Below, in pieces: positions 17,813 to 26,531 of a DNA stretch of 64,000 bases. How positions within the stretch are numbered: position 1 is the first letter of the stretch; the number at the start of each line of letters is the position of its first letter. This stretch comes from Nonomuraea sp. MG754425 (lineage in GTDB: Bacteria > Actinomycetota > Actinomycetes > Streptosporangiales > Streptosporangiaceae): contig NZ_SSXE01000001.1 of assembly GCF_021699195.1 (NCBI RefSeq), positions 57,877 to 121,876 of the forward strand, written 5' to 3'. A program made the position numbers and the translations under genes. Below the pieces are notes generated by a model that worked only from the letters and a program-made list of their open reading frames with translations, was not told the DNA's origin and ran no database searches.

Positions 17813-17891
17813 CATTCGGGGGGCCGGAGAACATGGGGGCCGGTGCCATGGGGCCGGCGTCAGGGGGCCGGGCATCAGGGGGATCGTCGTC

Positions 17892-19913
17892 ATGTACGAG
17901 AACATCAACGCACCCCGGGCGCGAGCCCGGACAATCGGCTCCCGGACCTGGTTCGGCATCCTGGGGCCGCTGACCGTCACCATCGCGGGACGTCCGGTCC
18001 GCCTGGGCGGGTCGAGGGCGCAGGCCACGCTCGCCGCGCTGCTCCTGTCGGGCGGCCAGATCGTGCCCATCGACCGGCTCATCGACCAGGTGTGGGGCGA
18101 CGAGCCACCCGCCTCCGGGCGCAACCAGGTGATGATCGCCATCTCCACCCTGCGAAAGTCGTTCCGGACGGCCGGCGGCGATCCCGACCTGATCGAGACC
18201 GTGGGCTCCGGCTACCGGATCCGTCATGCCGAGCTCGACGCCCACCAGGCGGAGGCGAATCGGGAGCGGGCCCGGCGCTCGCCGCCCGCCGAGAAGGCCG
18301 CGTTGCTGCGGGAGACGCTCGGGCTGTGGCGCGGCCAGGTGCTCGTGGGGATCACCAGCCCGCCGCTGCGGGCCGCCGCCGGCCGGTGGGAGGAGCTGCG
18401 GCTGAGCGTGCTGGAGGACTGGGCCGAGGCGGAACTGGCCCTCGGCAGGCATCGCGAGCTGGTCGGGACGCTGGGCGTCGCGGTGGCCGAGCACCCGCTG
18501 CGCGAACGCATCCGCACGCAGCTCATGCTCGCGCTGCACCGTTCCGGACGTCAGGCCGAGGCACTGACGGTCTACGACCGTGGCCGTACCGTGCTGGCGG
18601 AGGAGCTGGGGCTGCGTCCGGGTCAGTCGCTGCGCGACATGCACGCGGCGATCCTGCGCGACGAGCCCGGGATCCGCTGGGCCGGCGCCGGGAGGCGACC
18701 CGCCGGCGGCCCCCCGAGGGTCCGTCCGGCCCAGTTGCCTCCCGCGGTGTCGGCCTTCACGGGCCGCGGCGCGGAACTGGCCGCGCTCGACCGGCTGCTC
18801 GATCGCCAGGACCACCGCGGGGAGCTGCCGCTCTGCGTGGTGTACGGCATGGCCGGGGTCGGCAAGACCGGGCTGGCGGTGACGTGGGCGCACCGCGTGG
18901 CCGACCGGTTCCCCGACGGGCACCTGTTCGCCGGGCTGCGCGGCCACGACCCGTACGCGCCGCCGCTGCCGCCGGAAGCCGTGCTGGCCAGGTTCCTGCG
19001 CGCGCTCGGCGTCGGGTCCGAAGCCGTCCCGGACGGGCTCGACGAGCGGGCCGCGCTGTTCCGCAGCCTGCTCCAGAACCGGCGCGTGCTGATCGTGCTG
19101 GACGACGCCGCCTCGGCCACCCAGGTGCGCCCGCTGCTGGCGGGGTCGGCCTCCTGCTGCGTGATCGTCACCGCCCGCTCGCCGCTCGGGGGGCTCGTCG
19201 CCCAGGACGGCGCCCGCTGCCTCGGCCTGGACGAGCTCAGCCCCCAGGAGGCCGAAGAACTGCTCGAACGGATGGTGGGCGCCCAGCGGACGGCCGGTGA
19301 GCGCGGCGCCGCCCGCAGGGTCGGCGAGCTGTGCGACCGGCTGCCGCTGGCCCTGCGGATCGCCGGGGCCAAGCTGCTGTCCCGGAGCGACTGGACGCTC
19401 TCCTGCATGTCGGCCCGCCTGGAGAACGAGCAGAGCCGCCTGGACGAGCTGAGCCACGACGAGCTGGAGGTGCGCAAGGCCCTGGCACAGAGTTACCGGC
19501 ACCTGCCGCCCACGGCCAGGCGCGCCTTCCGCCGGCTGGGGCTGCTCAGCCTGCCCGGCGGGTTCACCGCCCGCACGGTGGCCGCGCTCGCCGAGGTGCC
19601 GCTCCCGGACGCGGAGACGTTGTGCGAGAACCTCGTGGACGCGCAACTCGCCCGCCCCCACCACGGGGACACCCCCGAGGCCACCCGGTACGACCTGCCC
19701 GGCCTGGTACGGCTCTTCTCCGCCGAACGCGCCCACGAGGAGGACGACCACGACACGCGCGCCGCGGCCGTGGCACGGGCGACGGGCCGCCCGCCCGTTC
19801 GCCCCGAACAGCCCAGACAACGCGAAACCCACGCCTGCCGCCCAGACCCCCGCGCGCTGAGCGCCTCGTTCCCCGGCCGCCCCACCCGCCACCAGGGCGC
19901 CCGAGACCTCTGA
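17892..19913 (+). CDS. SARP-type STAND regulator without TPR domain
   Basis: 673 aa from the ATG at 17892. The frame is open back to 17520 but that part overlaps the peptide gene and has no homology. Domains: winged helix (about 20-112, FGILGPLTVTIAGRPV, VGSGYRI), activation domain (about 115-260), NB-ARC (P-loop GMAGVGKT at 319-326, RRVLIVLDDAASATQ, RLPLALRIAGAKLL) and the winged-helix end of the NB-ARC. After YDLPGLVRLFSAERAHEEDD the protein turns into about 65 low-complexity residues and stops, where AfsR relatives carry about 300 residues of TPR. It follows the peptide gene in the same direction and may sense a different input or dimerise with the first SARP. Confidence 0.87.
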   Translation: MYENINAPRARARTIGSRTWFGILGPLTVTIAGRPVRLGGSRAQATLAALLLSGGQIVPIDRLIDQVWGDEPPASGRNQVMIAISTLRKSFRTAGGDPDLIETVGSGYRIRHAELDAHQAEANRERARRSPPAEKAALLRETLGLWRGQVLVGITSPPLRAAAGRWEELRLSVLEDWAEAELALGRHRELVGTLGVAVAEHPLRERIRTQLMLALHRSGRQAEALTVYDRGRTVLAEELGLRPGQSLRDMHAAILRDEPGIRWAGAGRRPAGGPPRVRPAQLPPAVSAFTGRGAELAALDRLLDRQDHRGELPLCVVYGMAGVGKTGLAVTWAHRVADRFPDGHLFAGLRGHDPYAPPLPPEAVLARFLRALGVGSEAVPDGLDERAALFRSLLQNRRVLIVLDDAASATQVRPLLAGSASCCVIVTARSPLGGLVAQDGARCLGLDELSPQEAEELLERMVGAQRTAGERGAARRVGELCDRLPLALRIAGAKLLSRSDWTLSCMSARLENEQSRLDELSHDELEVRKALAQSYRHLPPTARRAFRRLGLLSLPGGFTARTVAALAEVPLPDAETLCENLVDAQLARPHHGDTPEATRYDLPGLVRLFSAERAHEEDDHDTRAAAVARATGRPPVRPEQPRQRETHACRPDPRALSASFPGRPTRHQGARDL

Positions 19914-20012
19914 CGGAGGCTCATCCCGTGTCGGCTCGCGCCGGGTGCCTGGTCGGTGCGTCGAACTCGGCGGGTGACAGCCACTCGACGCCTGGGCCCG
20001 CGGCCTGTCCGC

Positions 20013-20471
20013 TCAGGCCAGGCCCCCTGCATCCGCTGCGCACAGCGCTTTCACGTAGCAGCGGGTCAGCGGGGCGCCCACGTAGCGGCCGTACGGCTCG
20101 GTCAGCGTGTACGCGCACCGCTCGTACAGCGCGATGGCCTCCGGCTGGCGCAGCCCGGTCGCCAGCAGCAGCCGGTGGTGGCCGAGGCTCCTGGCCAGGT
20201 CCTCCAGGGCCGACAGCAGCGCGGTGGCGATCCCGCGCCCGCGCTGCGCCGGGACCACGTACATGCGTTTGAGCTCTCCGGCGCCGTCGGCCATCGGCTG
20301 GACGGCGCCGCAGCCCACGGCCTGCCCGTCCACGGAGGCGACCAGGAACCTGGCGCCCTCCTTCACCTGCGAGCGGCCTTCGGGCCCGTAGCGGGCCACC
20401 AGTTCGGCGAAGGCCGCGTCGAGCAGGGTGGCGAGCTCGTGGTCCGTGGCGGGCCGCTCCTCGATCTTCAC
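20013..20471 (-). CDS. GNAT-family N-acetyltransferase
   Basis: 152 aa. GTG start at 20471, 6 bases after a TACTAT -10 hexamer on the minus strand, so probably leaderless. Motif A of the acetyl-CoA site is ELKRMYVVPAQRGRGIATALLSALEDLA (about residues 67-94), followed by motif B-like LATGLRQPEAIALYERCAY. The pattern resembles small acetyltransferases acting on amino groups of small molecules or proteins. Substrate unknown. A single gene convergent to the second SARP gene. Confidence 0.85.
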   Translation of the reverse strand: MKIEERPATDHELATLLDAAFAELVARYGPEGRSQVKEGARFLVASVDGQAVGCGAVQPMADGAGELKRMYVVPAQRGRGIATALLSALEDLARSLGHHRLLLATGLRQPEAIALYERCAYTLTEPYGRYVGAPLTRCYVKALCAADAGGLA

Positions 20472-20561
20472 CTCGCCATAGTACGAAATGTCCGCTTATA
20501 TCCCGGCGTTACAGCCCCAGCGTTGCGGCCCCGCGTTGCGCCCCGGCGCCACAACCCGGCG

Positions 20562-21737
20562 TCACAGCCCGAGCAGTCGGGCGGGCTCGGCCAGGATCTG
20601 CTGGACGATCAGCCCGGCCGCCCCGAGCACGGCCGCGTCACCGCCCGTCGCCGAGACCACGAGCGCGGGCGGCCTCCCCCGCATCTGCGCCAGCCGGGCG
20701 CGCAGCCCCTCCGAGACCGGCCGCTCCAGCCAGCGGTACAGCGGCGCGAAGATCCCGCCGAGCACGATCCGGCCGGGGTCCAGCAGGTGCACCGCCGAGG
20801 TGAGCGCCACGCCGAGCGCGTGCCCGGCCACCTCGCACGCCTCCAGCGCCCTCCCGTCGCCCGCCTCCAGACGCGCCACCAGTTCCCCCACCGAGGACAG
20901 CTCCCCGAGCAGCGCGTCCTGGCCCGCGTACACCTCCAGGCAGCCCCGCCCGCCGCACCGGCACGCGGGCCCGTCGGGCACGACCACCACGTGCCCCAGC
21001 TCGCCGGCCAGCCCGAACGTGCCCCTGAACACGCGCCCCTCGACCACCAGGCCCGCGCCGATGCCGATCTCGCCCGACACGTACAGGAAGTCCGGCTCCC
21101 GCGAGCCGAACCACAACTCGCCGAGCGCCGCCAGGTTCGCCTCGTTGTCGATCTCGAAGGGGTCGATCTTGACGGAAACGGCATCGACCGGCAGGTCCAC
21201 CAGGCCCGCCACCCGTACGTCCCGCCACCCGAGATGCGGCGCGCTGCGCAGCACCCCGTCCTCGACCGTGCCCGGCACCGCCAGGGCCGCGCCGGCCAGT
21301 CGCAGCCCCTCCGCCTCCGCCTCGGCCGCGACCTCCTTCACCAGGTCCCGCAGCCCTTCGAGGATCTCGGCGGGGTCGGAGTCGCGGTTGCGGGACGGAC
21401 GTACCCGCCGCAGCCGCACGGCCCGGGTGAGATCGACCACGCACGCCGCCAGGTAGTCGATGTTGATCTCCAGCCCGAGCGCGGCCACCCGGTGCCCGCT
21501 CATGCTGACCGCGACGCCCGGCCGCCCCCGCTCGCCACCCCGTACGGCGCCGCTCTCGGTCACCACGCCCGCTTCCAGCAGGTCCGCGACCAGGCTGGAT
21601 ACCGTGGTCTTGGTGAGCCCGGTCCTCTCGGCCAGCGCGGCGCGGGTGTGAGGTCCTGATCGGTCAATGGTCGCCAGGACTACGGCCAGGTTACGGGCGC
21701 GCATGGAATCATGCCGGACACCCCTTGACGACACCAC
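20562..21737 (-). CDS. ROK-family transcriptional regulator (XylR-like)
   Basis: 391 aa from the GTG at 21737, 6 bases behind a GAGGAG site; the GTG at 21743 touches the site directly and is less likely. Residues about 15-70 are a MarR-like winged helix (LATIDRSGPHTRAALAERTGLTKTTVSSLVADLLE). The ROK kinase-like domain follows, with VSGEIGIGAGLVVEG and the zinc motif ELGHVVVVPDGPACRCGGRGCLEVYAG. It diverges from xylA with 55 bp between starts, so it likely represses the xylA operon in response to a sugar such as xylose. Confidence 0.88.
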   Translation of the reverse strand: MVSSRGVRHDSMRARNLAVVLATIDRSGPHTRAALAERTGLTKTTVSSLVADLLEAGVVTESGAVRGGERGRPGVAVSMSGHRVAALGLEINIDYLAACVVDLTRAVRLRRVRPSRNRDSDPAEILEGLRDLVKEVAAEAEAEGLRLAGAALAVPGTVEDGVLRSAPHLGWRDVRVAGLVDLPVDAVSVKIDPFEIDNEANLAALGELWFGSREPDFLYVSGEIGIGAGLVVEGRVFRGTFGLAGELGHVVVVPDGPACRCGGRGCLEVYAGQDALLGELSSVGELVARLEAGDGRALEACEVAGHALGVALTSAVHLLDPGRIVLGGIFAPLYRWLERPVSEGLRARLAQMRGRPPALVVSATGGDAAVLGAAGLIVQQILAEPARLLGL

Positions 21738-21753
21738 ACCCACCTCCTCAGGA

Positions 21754-21774
21754 TTAATACAGATTATGGACTAA
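21754..21774. promoter_or_regulatory. Imperfect 21-bp dyad between the ROK gene and xylA, candidate ROK operator
   Basis: The segment begins TTAATACAG and ends TGGACTAA; 13 of 21 positions match the reverse complement, including TTA...TAA ends, and it is strikingly AT-rich for this genome. It lies 19 bp upstream of the xylA ATG and 17 bp from the ROK start, where a shared operator is expected. Confidence 0.5.
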
Positions 21775-21792
21775 AGCCGACGAAGGATGGAA

Positions 21793-22944
21793 ATGACCGC
21801 TTTCACGCCCACTCCCGACGACCGCTTCACCTTCGGCCTGTGGACCGTGGGCTGGCAGGCCCGCGACCCGTTCGGCGACGCCTCCCGTCCCGCCCTCGAC
21901 CCCGTCGAGAGCGTGCACCGCCTGGCCGAGCTGGGCGCGCACGGCGTCACCTTCCACGACGACGACCTGCTCGCCGTCGAGCCCGACCGGGACAAGGCCG
22001 TCGCCGCCTTCAGGAAGGCCCTGGACGAGACCGGCATGAAGGTCCCCATGGCCACCACGAACCTGTTCACCCACCCGGTGTTCAAGGACGGCGCCTTCAC
22101 CAGCAACGACCGCGACGTGCGCCGCTACGCGCTGCGCAAGGTCATCCGCAACATCGACCTGGCCGCCTCGCTGGGCGCGAAGACGTACGTGTGCTGGGGC
22201 GGGCGCGAGGGCTCCGAGTCCGACGCCGCCAAGGACGTCAAGGCCGCGATGGAGCGCTACAAGGAGGGCCTGGACCTCCTCTGCCAGTACGTCATCGACA
22301 AGGGCTACGACCTCCGCTTCGCCCTGGAGCCCAAGCCGAACGAGCCCCGCGGCGACATCCTGCTGCCCACCATCGGCCACGCCCTGGCGCTGATCGGCGA
22401 ACTCGAGCACCCTGAGATGGTGGGACTCAACCCGGAGGTCGGCCACGAGCAGATGGCCGGGCTCAACTTCGTGCACGGCATCGCCCAGGCGCTGTGGCAC
22501 GGCAAGCTCTTCCACATCGACCTCAACGGCCAGCACGGCCCGAAGTACGACCAGGACCTGATCTTCGGCCACGGCGACCTGAAGAGCGCGTTCTTCCTGG
22601 TGGACCTGCTGGAGAACGGCGGCTACGACGGCCCCCGCCACTTCGACTACAAGCCGCTGCGCACCGAGGACCCCGAGGACGTGTGGGTCTCGGCGGCGGC
22701 GAACATGCGCACGTACCTGATCCTGAAGGAGAAGTCGCGCGCCTTCCGCGCCGACCCCGAGGTCCAGGAGGCCCTGCGCGCCTCCCGCGTGGACGAGCTG
22801 GCCCAGCCCACGCTGGCCGCCGGCGAGACCTGGCAGGACCTCGCCAAGGACGACTTCGACGTCGAGGCCGCCGCCGCCCGCGGCTTCCACTTCACCCACC
22901 TCAACCAGCTCGCGCTCGAACACCTCATGGGGGTACGCGGATGA
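21793..22944 (+). CDS. xylA: Xylose isomerase
   Basis: 383 aa from the ATG at 21793, 4 bases after GAAGGA overlapping region; the ATG at 21787 sits too close to that site. The Actinoplanes/Streptomyces-type signatures are present: [10 protein letters not shown], active-site His in [23 protein letters not shown] (metal ligand Glu), [10 protein letters not shown] and HIDLNGQ. It converts D-xylose to D-xylulose with two divalent metals in the cytoplasm. It is the first gene of a three-gene operon; the next start overlaps its stop (ATGA). No xylulokinase follows. Confidence 0.96.
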   Translation: MTAFTPTPDDRFTFGLWTVGWQARDPFGDASRPALDPVESVHRLAELGAHGVTFHDDDLLAVEPDRDKAVAAFRKALDETGMKVPMATTNLFTHPVFKDGAFTSNDRDVRRYALRKVIRNIDLAASLGAKTYVCWGGREGSESDAAKDVKAAMERYKEGLDLLCQYVIDKGYDLRFALEPKPNEPRGDILLPTIGHALALIGELEHPEMVGLNPEVGHEQMAGLNFVHGIAQALWHGKLFHIDLNGQHGPKYDQDLIFGHGDLKSAFFLVDLLENGGYDGPRHFDYKPLRTEDPEDVWVSAAANMRTYLILKEKSRAFRADPEVQEALRASRVDELAQPTLAAGETWQDLAKDDFDVEAAAARGFHFTHLNQLALEHLMGVRG

Positions 22945-23684
22945 CCCGACCGATCAGTGTCCAGCTCTACACCGTCAGAGACGAGTTGGCCGCCGACCGC
23001 GACGCGGTGCTGAGCCGCGTCGCGGAGATCGGATACCGGGCCGTCGAGCCCTACGACCCCATGACCGACCCCAAGGGATTCCGCCGCGTGGCCGACGACC
23101 TCGGGCTCACCGTGTCGAGCACGCACGCGTACGCGCTGCTCAGCGAGGAGCCCGCGAGGGTGTTCGACGCGATCGCCACCGTCGGCACCGACCAGGTGAT
23201 CATCCCCGGCGGCATCCCGGAGACGGAGTTCACCACCCGCGACGGCCTCTCGCGCACGGCCGACCTGCTCAACGGCCTGGGCGAGCAGGCCGCCGCCCAC
23301 GGGATGCGGATCGGCTACCACAACCACTGGTGGGAGATCGAGCCGGAGGTGGACGGCCGGCCCGCCATCGAGACGCTGGCTGGCCTGCTCGATCCGCAGG
23401 TCTTCCTGGAGATCGACACCTACTGGGCGGCCGTGGGCGGCGCCGACGTGCCCGCCCTGCTCGGCCGCCTGGCCGAACGGGTCCTGGCGCTGCACGTCAA
23501 GGACGGCCCGGGCGTCAAGGGCGAGCCGCACGTCGCGGTGGGCGGGGGCGTCATGCCCGTGCCCGCGATCCTCGCCGCCGCCCCCGAAGCCTGGCGTGTC
23601 GTCGAACTCGACGAGTGCGCGGGCGACGTCTTCGCCGCGCTCGCCGGCAGTCACGCCTACCTCACCTCCCTGGAGAGCTCTTGA
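22941..23684 (+). CDS. Sugar phosphate isomerase/epimerase-like TIM-barrel protein (AP endonuclease 2 superfamily)
   Basis: 247 aa; ATG at 22941 overlaps the xylA stop by 4 bp. The fold signatures are [27 protein letters not shown] at the N-terminus, [17 protein letters not shown] in the middle (metal-ligand His and Glu region), [12 protein letters not shown] and ALHVKDGPG. This is the IolE/IolI/Hyi-type TIM barrel. The substrate is probably a keto-sugar or inosose handled by the dehydrogenase encoded next. Placement between xylA and a Gfo/Idh/MocA gene suggests a sugar oxidation pathway. Confidence 0.85.
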   Translation: MTRPISVQLYTVRDELAADRDAVLSRVAEIGYRAVEPYDPMTDPKGFRRVADDLGLTVSSTHAYALLSEEPARVFDAIATVGTDQVIIPGGIPETEFTTRDGLSRTADLLNGLGEQAAAHGMRIGYHNHWWEIEPEVDGRPAIETLAGLLDPQVFLEIDTYWAAVGGADVPALLGRLAERVLALHVKDGPGVKGEPHVAVGGGVMPVPAILAAAPEAWRVVELDECAGDVFAALAGSHAYLTSLESS

Positions 23685-24784
23685 GCAACGGCCCGGTCGG
23701 CGTCGCGATCGTCGGCGCCGGAGTCATCAGCGGCCAGTACCTCCGCAACCTCACCTCCTTCCCCGACGTGCGCGTGGTCGCCGTCGCGGACATCGACACC
23801 GACCGGGCCGCCACCGTGGCCAGGGAGCACGACGTCCGGGTGTCCGGCACCCTCGGCGACGTGCTCGCGCTGGCGGAGGTCGAGCTCGTCGTCAACCTCA
23901 CGATCCCGGCCGCGCACGCGGCCGTCGCGCTGGAGAGCCTGCGCGCCGGCAAGCACGTGTACGGCGAGAAGCCCCTGGCCATGGACATGGACGAGGCCGC
24001 CAAGGTGATGGCCGAGGCCGAGAGCCGGGGCCTGCGGGTGGGCGGCGCCCCCGACACGTTCCTCGGCGCGGGGCTCCAGTCCACCGCCCACGCGCTGCGC
24101 TCCGGCCTGATCGGCGAGCCGGTCGCCGTCACGGCCGCGACGCAGAGCCTGGGCCCCGAGTCGTGGCACCCCAGCCCCGAGTTCCTCTACGCGCGCGGCG
24201 GCGGCCCGCTGTTCGACCTCGGCCCCTACTACCTGACCGCCCTCGTGTCCCTGCTCGGCCCCGTCACCCGGGTGGCGGCCGGCACGCGCAGGGCCCGCGA
24301 CCAGCGCGTCATCGGCTCGGGGCCCAAGGCGGGCACGCTCTTCCCCGTGGAGGTACCCACCCACGTCAACGCCCTGCTCGACTTCCCCGGCACGGCCACG
24401 GCGGCGGCCACGTTCAGCTTCGACTCGGCCGTGAACCGCCGGATGATCGAGATCATCGGCACCGAGGGCGCGCTGTCGCTGCCCGACCCCAACACGTTCG
24501 AGGGCCCGCTGCTGGCCCGCGGGCCGGCCGACGCCGACTGGCGGGAGCTGCCGCTGTCGGGCACCACGGCGGGGCGCGGCATCGGCGTCCTGGACCTGGC
24601 CAGGTCGATCCGCGCGGGCACGCCGCACCGCGCGTCGGGCGGGCTGGCCCAGCACGTGCTGGAGCTCATGACGGCCATCACGGAGTCGGGGGAACGCGCC
24701 GAGTTCCGGCCGATCACCTCGACGACGGCCGCCCCGGAACCGCTGCCCGCGGGCTGGGACCCGTACGCCGCCACCCTGTCGTGA
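23681..24784 (+). CDS. Gfo/Idh/MocA-family NAD(P)-dependent oxidoreductase
   Basis: 367 aa with a TTG start at 23681 overlapping the previous stop, 4 bases behind GGAGAG. The Rossmann motif VAIVGAGVISGQYLRNL opens the protein and the family signature (G)EKPLAMDMDEA is at about residue 92. The C-terminal alpha/beta domain has GGGPLFDLGPYYL, which contributes the substrate pocket. Such enzymes oxidise sugars or inositols at a secondary alcohol. It is the last gene of the xylA operon, followed by a strong terminator hairpin. Confidence 0.9.
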   Translation: MSNGPVGVAIVGAGVISGQYLRNLTSFPDVRVVAVADIDTDRAATVAREHDVRVSGTLGDVLALAEVELVVNLTIPAAHAAVALESLRAGKHVYGEKPLAMDMDEAAKVMAEAESRGLRVGGAPDTFLGAGLQSTAHALRSGLIGEPVAVTAATQSLGPESWHPSPEFLYARGGGPLFDLGPYYLTALVSLLGPVTRVAAGTRRARDQRVIGSGPKAGTLFPVEVPTHVNALLDFPGTATAAATFSFDSAVNRRMIEIIGTEGALSLPDPNTFEGPLLARGPADADWRELPLSGTTAGRGIGVLDLARSIRAGTPHRASGGLAQHVLELMTAITESGERAEFRPITSTTAAPEPLPAGWDPYAATLS

Positions 24785-24790
24785 CCGCGC

Positions 24791-24816
24791 GGGCGGCGAC
24801 GGCTCCGTCGCCGCCC
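24791..24816 (+). terminator. Terminator hairpin after the xylA operon
   Basis: GGGCGGCGA pairs with TCGCCGCCC across an 8-base loop that can itself add CGG/CCG pairs. It begins 6 bp after the stop of the Gfo/Idh/MocA gene. There is no T-run, which is common for actinobacterial terminators. Confidence 0.6.
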
Positions 24817-24911
24817 ACGTGAAGCTGCGCAAAGGCATCTGGTCGTCGTCTTCTCCGGCCCGCGGAAGCCGGGAGAGGAGTGACGCGTTGGCTTGAAGCG
24901 GGCGGACCCGC

Positions 24912-24917
24912 GACAAT
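24912..24917 (+). promoter_or_regulatory. -10 hexamer of a leaderless lysS promoter
   Basis: GACAAT is followed by 6 bases and then the ATG of lysS at 24924, so transcription would start at the start codon. There is no ribosome site before the ATG. Confidence 0.5.
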
Positions 24918-24923
24918 GGCGCG

Positions 24924-26531
24924 ATGGCTGACAGTGCCGAGACCGACTGGGTCTCCAGGTTCGCGGACGAGGTGATCTCCGAGGCGGAGCGACGCGCCCC
25001 GGGAAAAACGATCGTCTGCGCCTCCGGGCTGAGCCCGTCGGGCCCGATCCACCTGGGCAACCTGCGTGAGGTCATGACACCTCACCTGGTCGCCGACGAG
25101 ATCAGGCGACGCGGCCTGGAGTGCACCCATCTGCTGTCGTGGGACGACTACGACCGCTTCCGCAGGGTGCCCGCGGGCATCGACCCGTCGTGGGCCGAGC
25201 ACATCGGCAAGCCGCTGACCTCGGTGCCCGCCCCGCCCGGCAGCCCGCACGCCAACTGGGCCGAGCACTTCAAGGCGCCCATGGTGGCCGCGCTGGCGGA
25301 GCTGGGCGTGGAGTTCGACGGCATCAGCCAGACCGCGCAGTACACGTCGGGCGTCTACCGCGAGCAGATCCTGACGGCCGTGCGCGAGCGGGCCAGGATC
25401 GACGCCGTGCTGTCGCGCTACCGGGCCAAGCAGGTCGCGGCCGAGGGCTACTTCCCGTACCGGCCGTACTGCGACCTGTGCGAGCGCGACCTGACCACGG
25501 TCACCGCCTACGACGACGAGACGACCGAGCTGGCCTACACCTGCGAGTGCGGCTTCGGCGAGACCGTGCGCCTGGCCGAGCACGACCGCGGCAAGCTGGT
25601 GTGGAAGGTCGACTGGCCGATGCGCTGGGCCTACGAGGGCGTGGTCTTCGAGCCGTCCGGGGTCGATCACCACTCCCCCGGCTCGGCCTGGATCGTGGGC
25701 GGCCAGATCGTGGGCGAGGTGTTCGGCGGCGAGCAGCCGATCGGCCCCATGTACGCCTTCGTCGGCATCACCGGCATGGCCAAGATGAGCAGCTCCAAGG
25801 GCGACGTGCCGACCGCGGCCGACGCGCTGGAGATCATGGAGGCGCCGGTCCTGCGCTGGTTGTACGCCCGCCGCAAGCCCGCCCAGTCCTTCAAGATCGC
25901 CTTCGACCAGGAGATCCAGCGGCTCTACGACGAGTGGGACGCCCTGGGCCGCAAGGTCGCCGCCGGTCAGGCCCAGCCCGCCGAGCTGGCCGCCTACAAC
26001 CGGGCGGTGGCCACGACCGCGGGCCCGCTGCCCGCCACGCCACGCCCGGTCGCCTACCGCACGCTGGCCTCCGTGGCCGACATCACGACCGGGCACCCCG
26101 AGCAGACGCTGCGCATCCTGCGCGACCTCGACGGAGTCGAGACGCTCGACGAGACCCGGCCGCGCCTCGACCGGGCGCAGCGCTGGGTCGACACCCACCT
26201 GGCCGCCGACCAGCGCACCCGCGTGCGCGAGTCGCCGGACCACGAGTTGCTCGACTCCCTCGGCCGCTCCGAGCGGGAGGCGCTGCGGCTGCTGGCCGAC
26301 GGCCTGGAGAACTGGACGCTGGAGGCGCTGACGGCGCTGGTGTACGGCGTGCCCAAGCTCCAGGCGGGCCTGCCCGCCGACGCCAAGGCCACGCCGGAGC
26401 TGAAGACGGCGCAGCGGGCCTTCTTCGCCCTGCTCTACCGGCTGCTCGTCGGCCGTGACACCGGCCCCCGCCTGCCCACGCTGCTGATGGCCGTGGGCGC
26501 CGACCGGGTGCGCAAGCTGGTGGGTGAGTGA
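24924..26531 (+). CDS. lysS: Class I lysyl-tRNA synthetase
   Basis: 535 aa. Class I signatures are clear: HIGH-type motif SGLSPSGPIHLGNLREV (about residues 36-52) and KMSSSKGD (about 292-299). Archaeal-type LysRS I features include DDYDRFRRVP and a zinc-binding stretch with CDLCERD and CECGFGE. The C-terminal helical anticodon-binding region is complete. It charges tRNA-Lys; class I enzymes occur in archaea and some actinobacteria, often beside a class II copy elsewhere. It overlaps the downstream kinase gene by 4 bp. Confidence 0.95.
   Translation: MADSAETDWVSRFADEVISEAERRAPGKTIVCASGLSPSGPIHLGNLREVMTPHLVADEIRRRGLECTHLLSWDDYDRFRRVPAGIDPSWAEHIGKPLTSVPAPPGSPHANWAEHFKAPMVAALAELGVEFDGISQTAQYTSGVYREQILTAVRERARIDAVLSRYRAKQVAAEGYFPYRPYCDLCERDLTTVTAYDDETTELAYTCECGFGETVRLAEHDRGKLVWKVDWPMRWAYEGVVFEPSGVDHHSPGSAWIVGGQIVGEVFGGEQPIGPMYAFVGITGMAKMSSSKGDVPTAADALEIMEAPVLRWLYARRKPAQSFKIAFDQEIQRLYDEWDALGRKVAAGQAQPAELAAYNRAVATTAGPLPATPRPVAYRTLASVADITTGHPEQTLRILRDLDGVETLDETRPRLDRAQRWVDTHLAADQRTRVRESPDHELLDSLGRSEREALRLLADGLENWTLEALTALVYGVPKLQAGLPADAKATPELKTAQRAFFALLYRLLVGRDTGPRLPTLLMAVGADRVRKLVGE

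Noticed and set aside
17520..17891. N-terminal extension of the second SARP into the peptide gene
   Set aside because: No homology before the winged helix, and it would overlap the peptide gene and its palindrome; the ATG at 17892 gives the usual SARP N-terminus.
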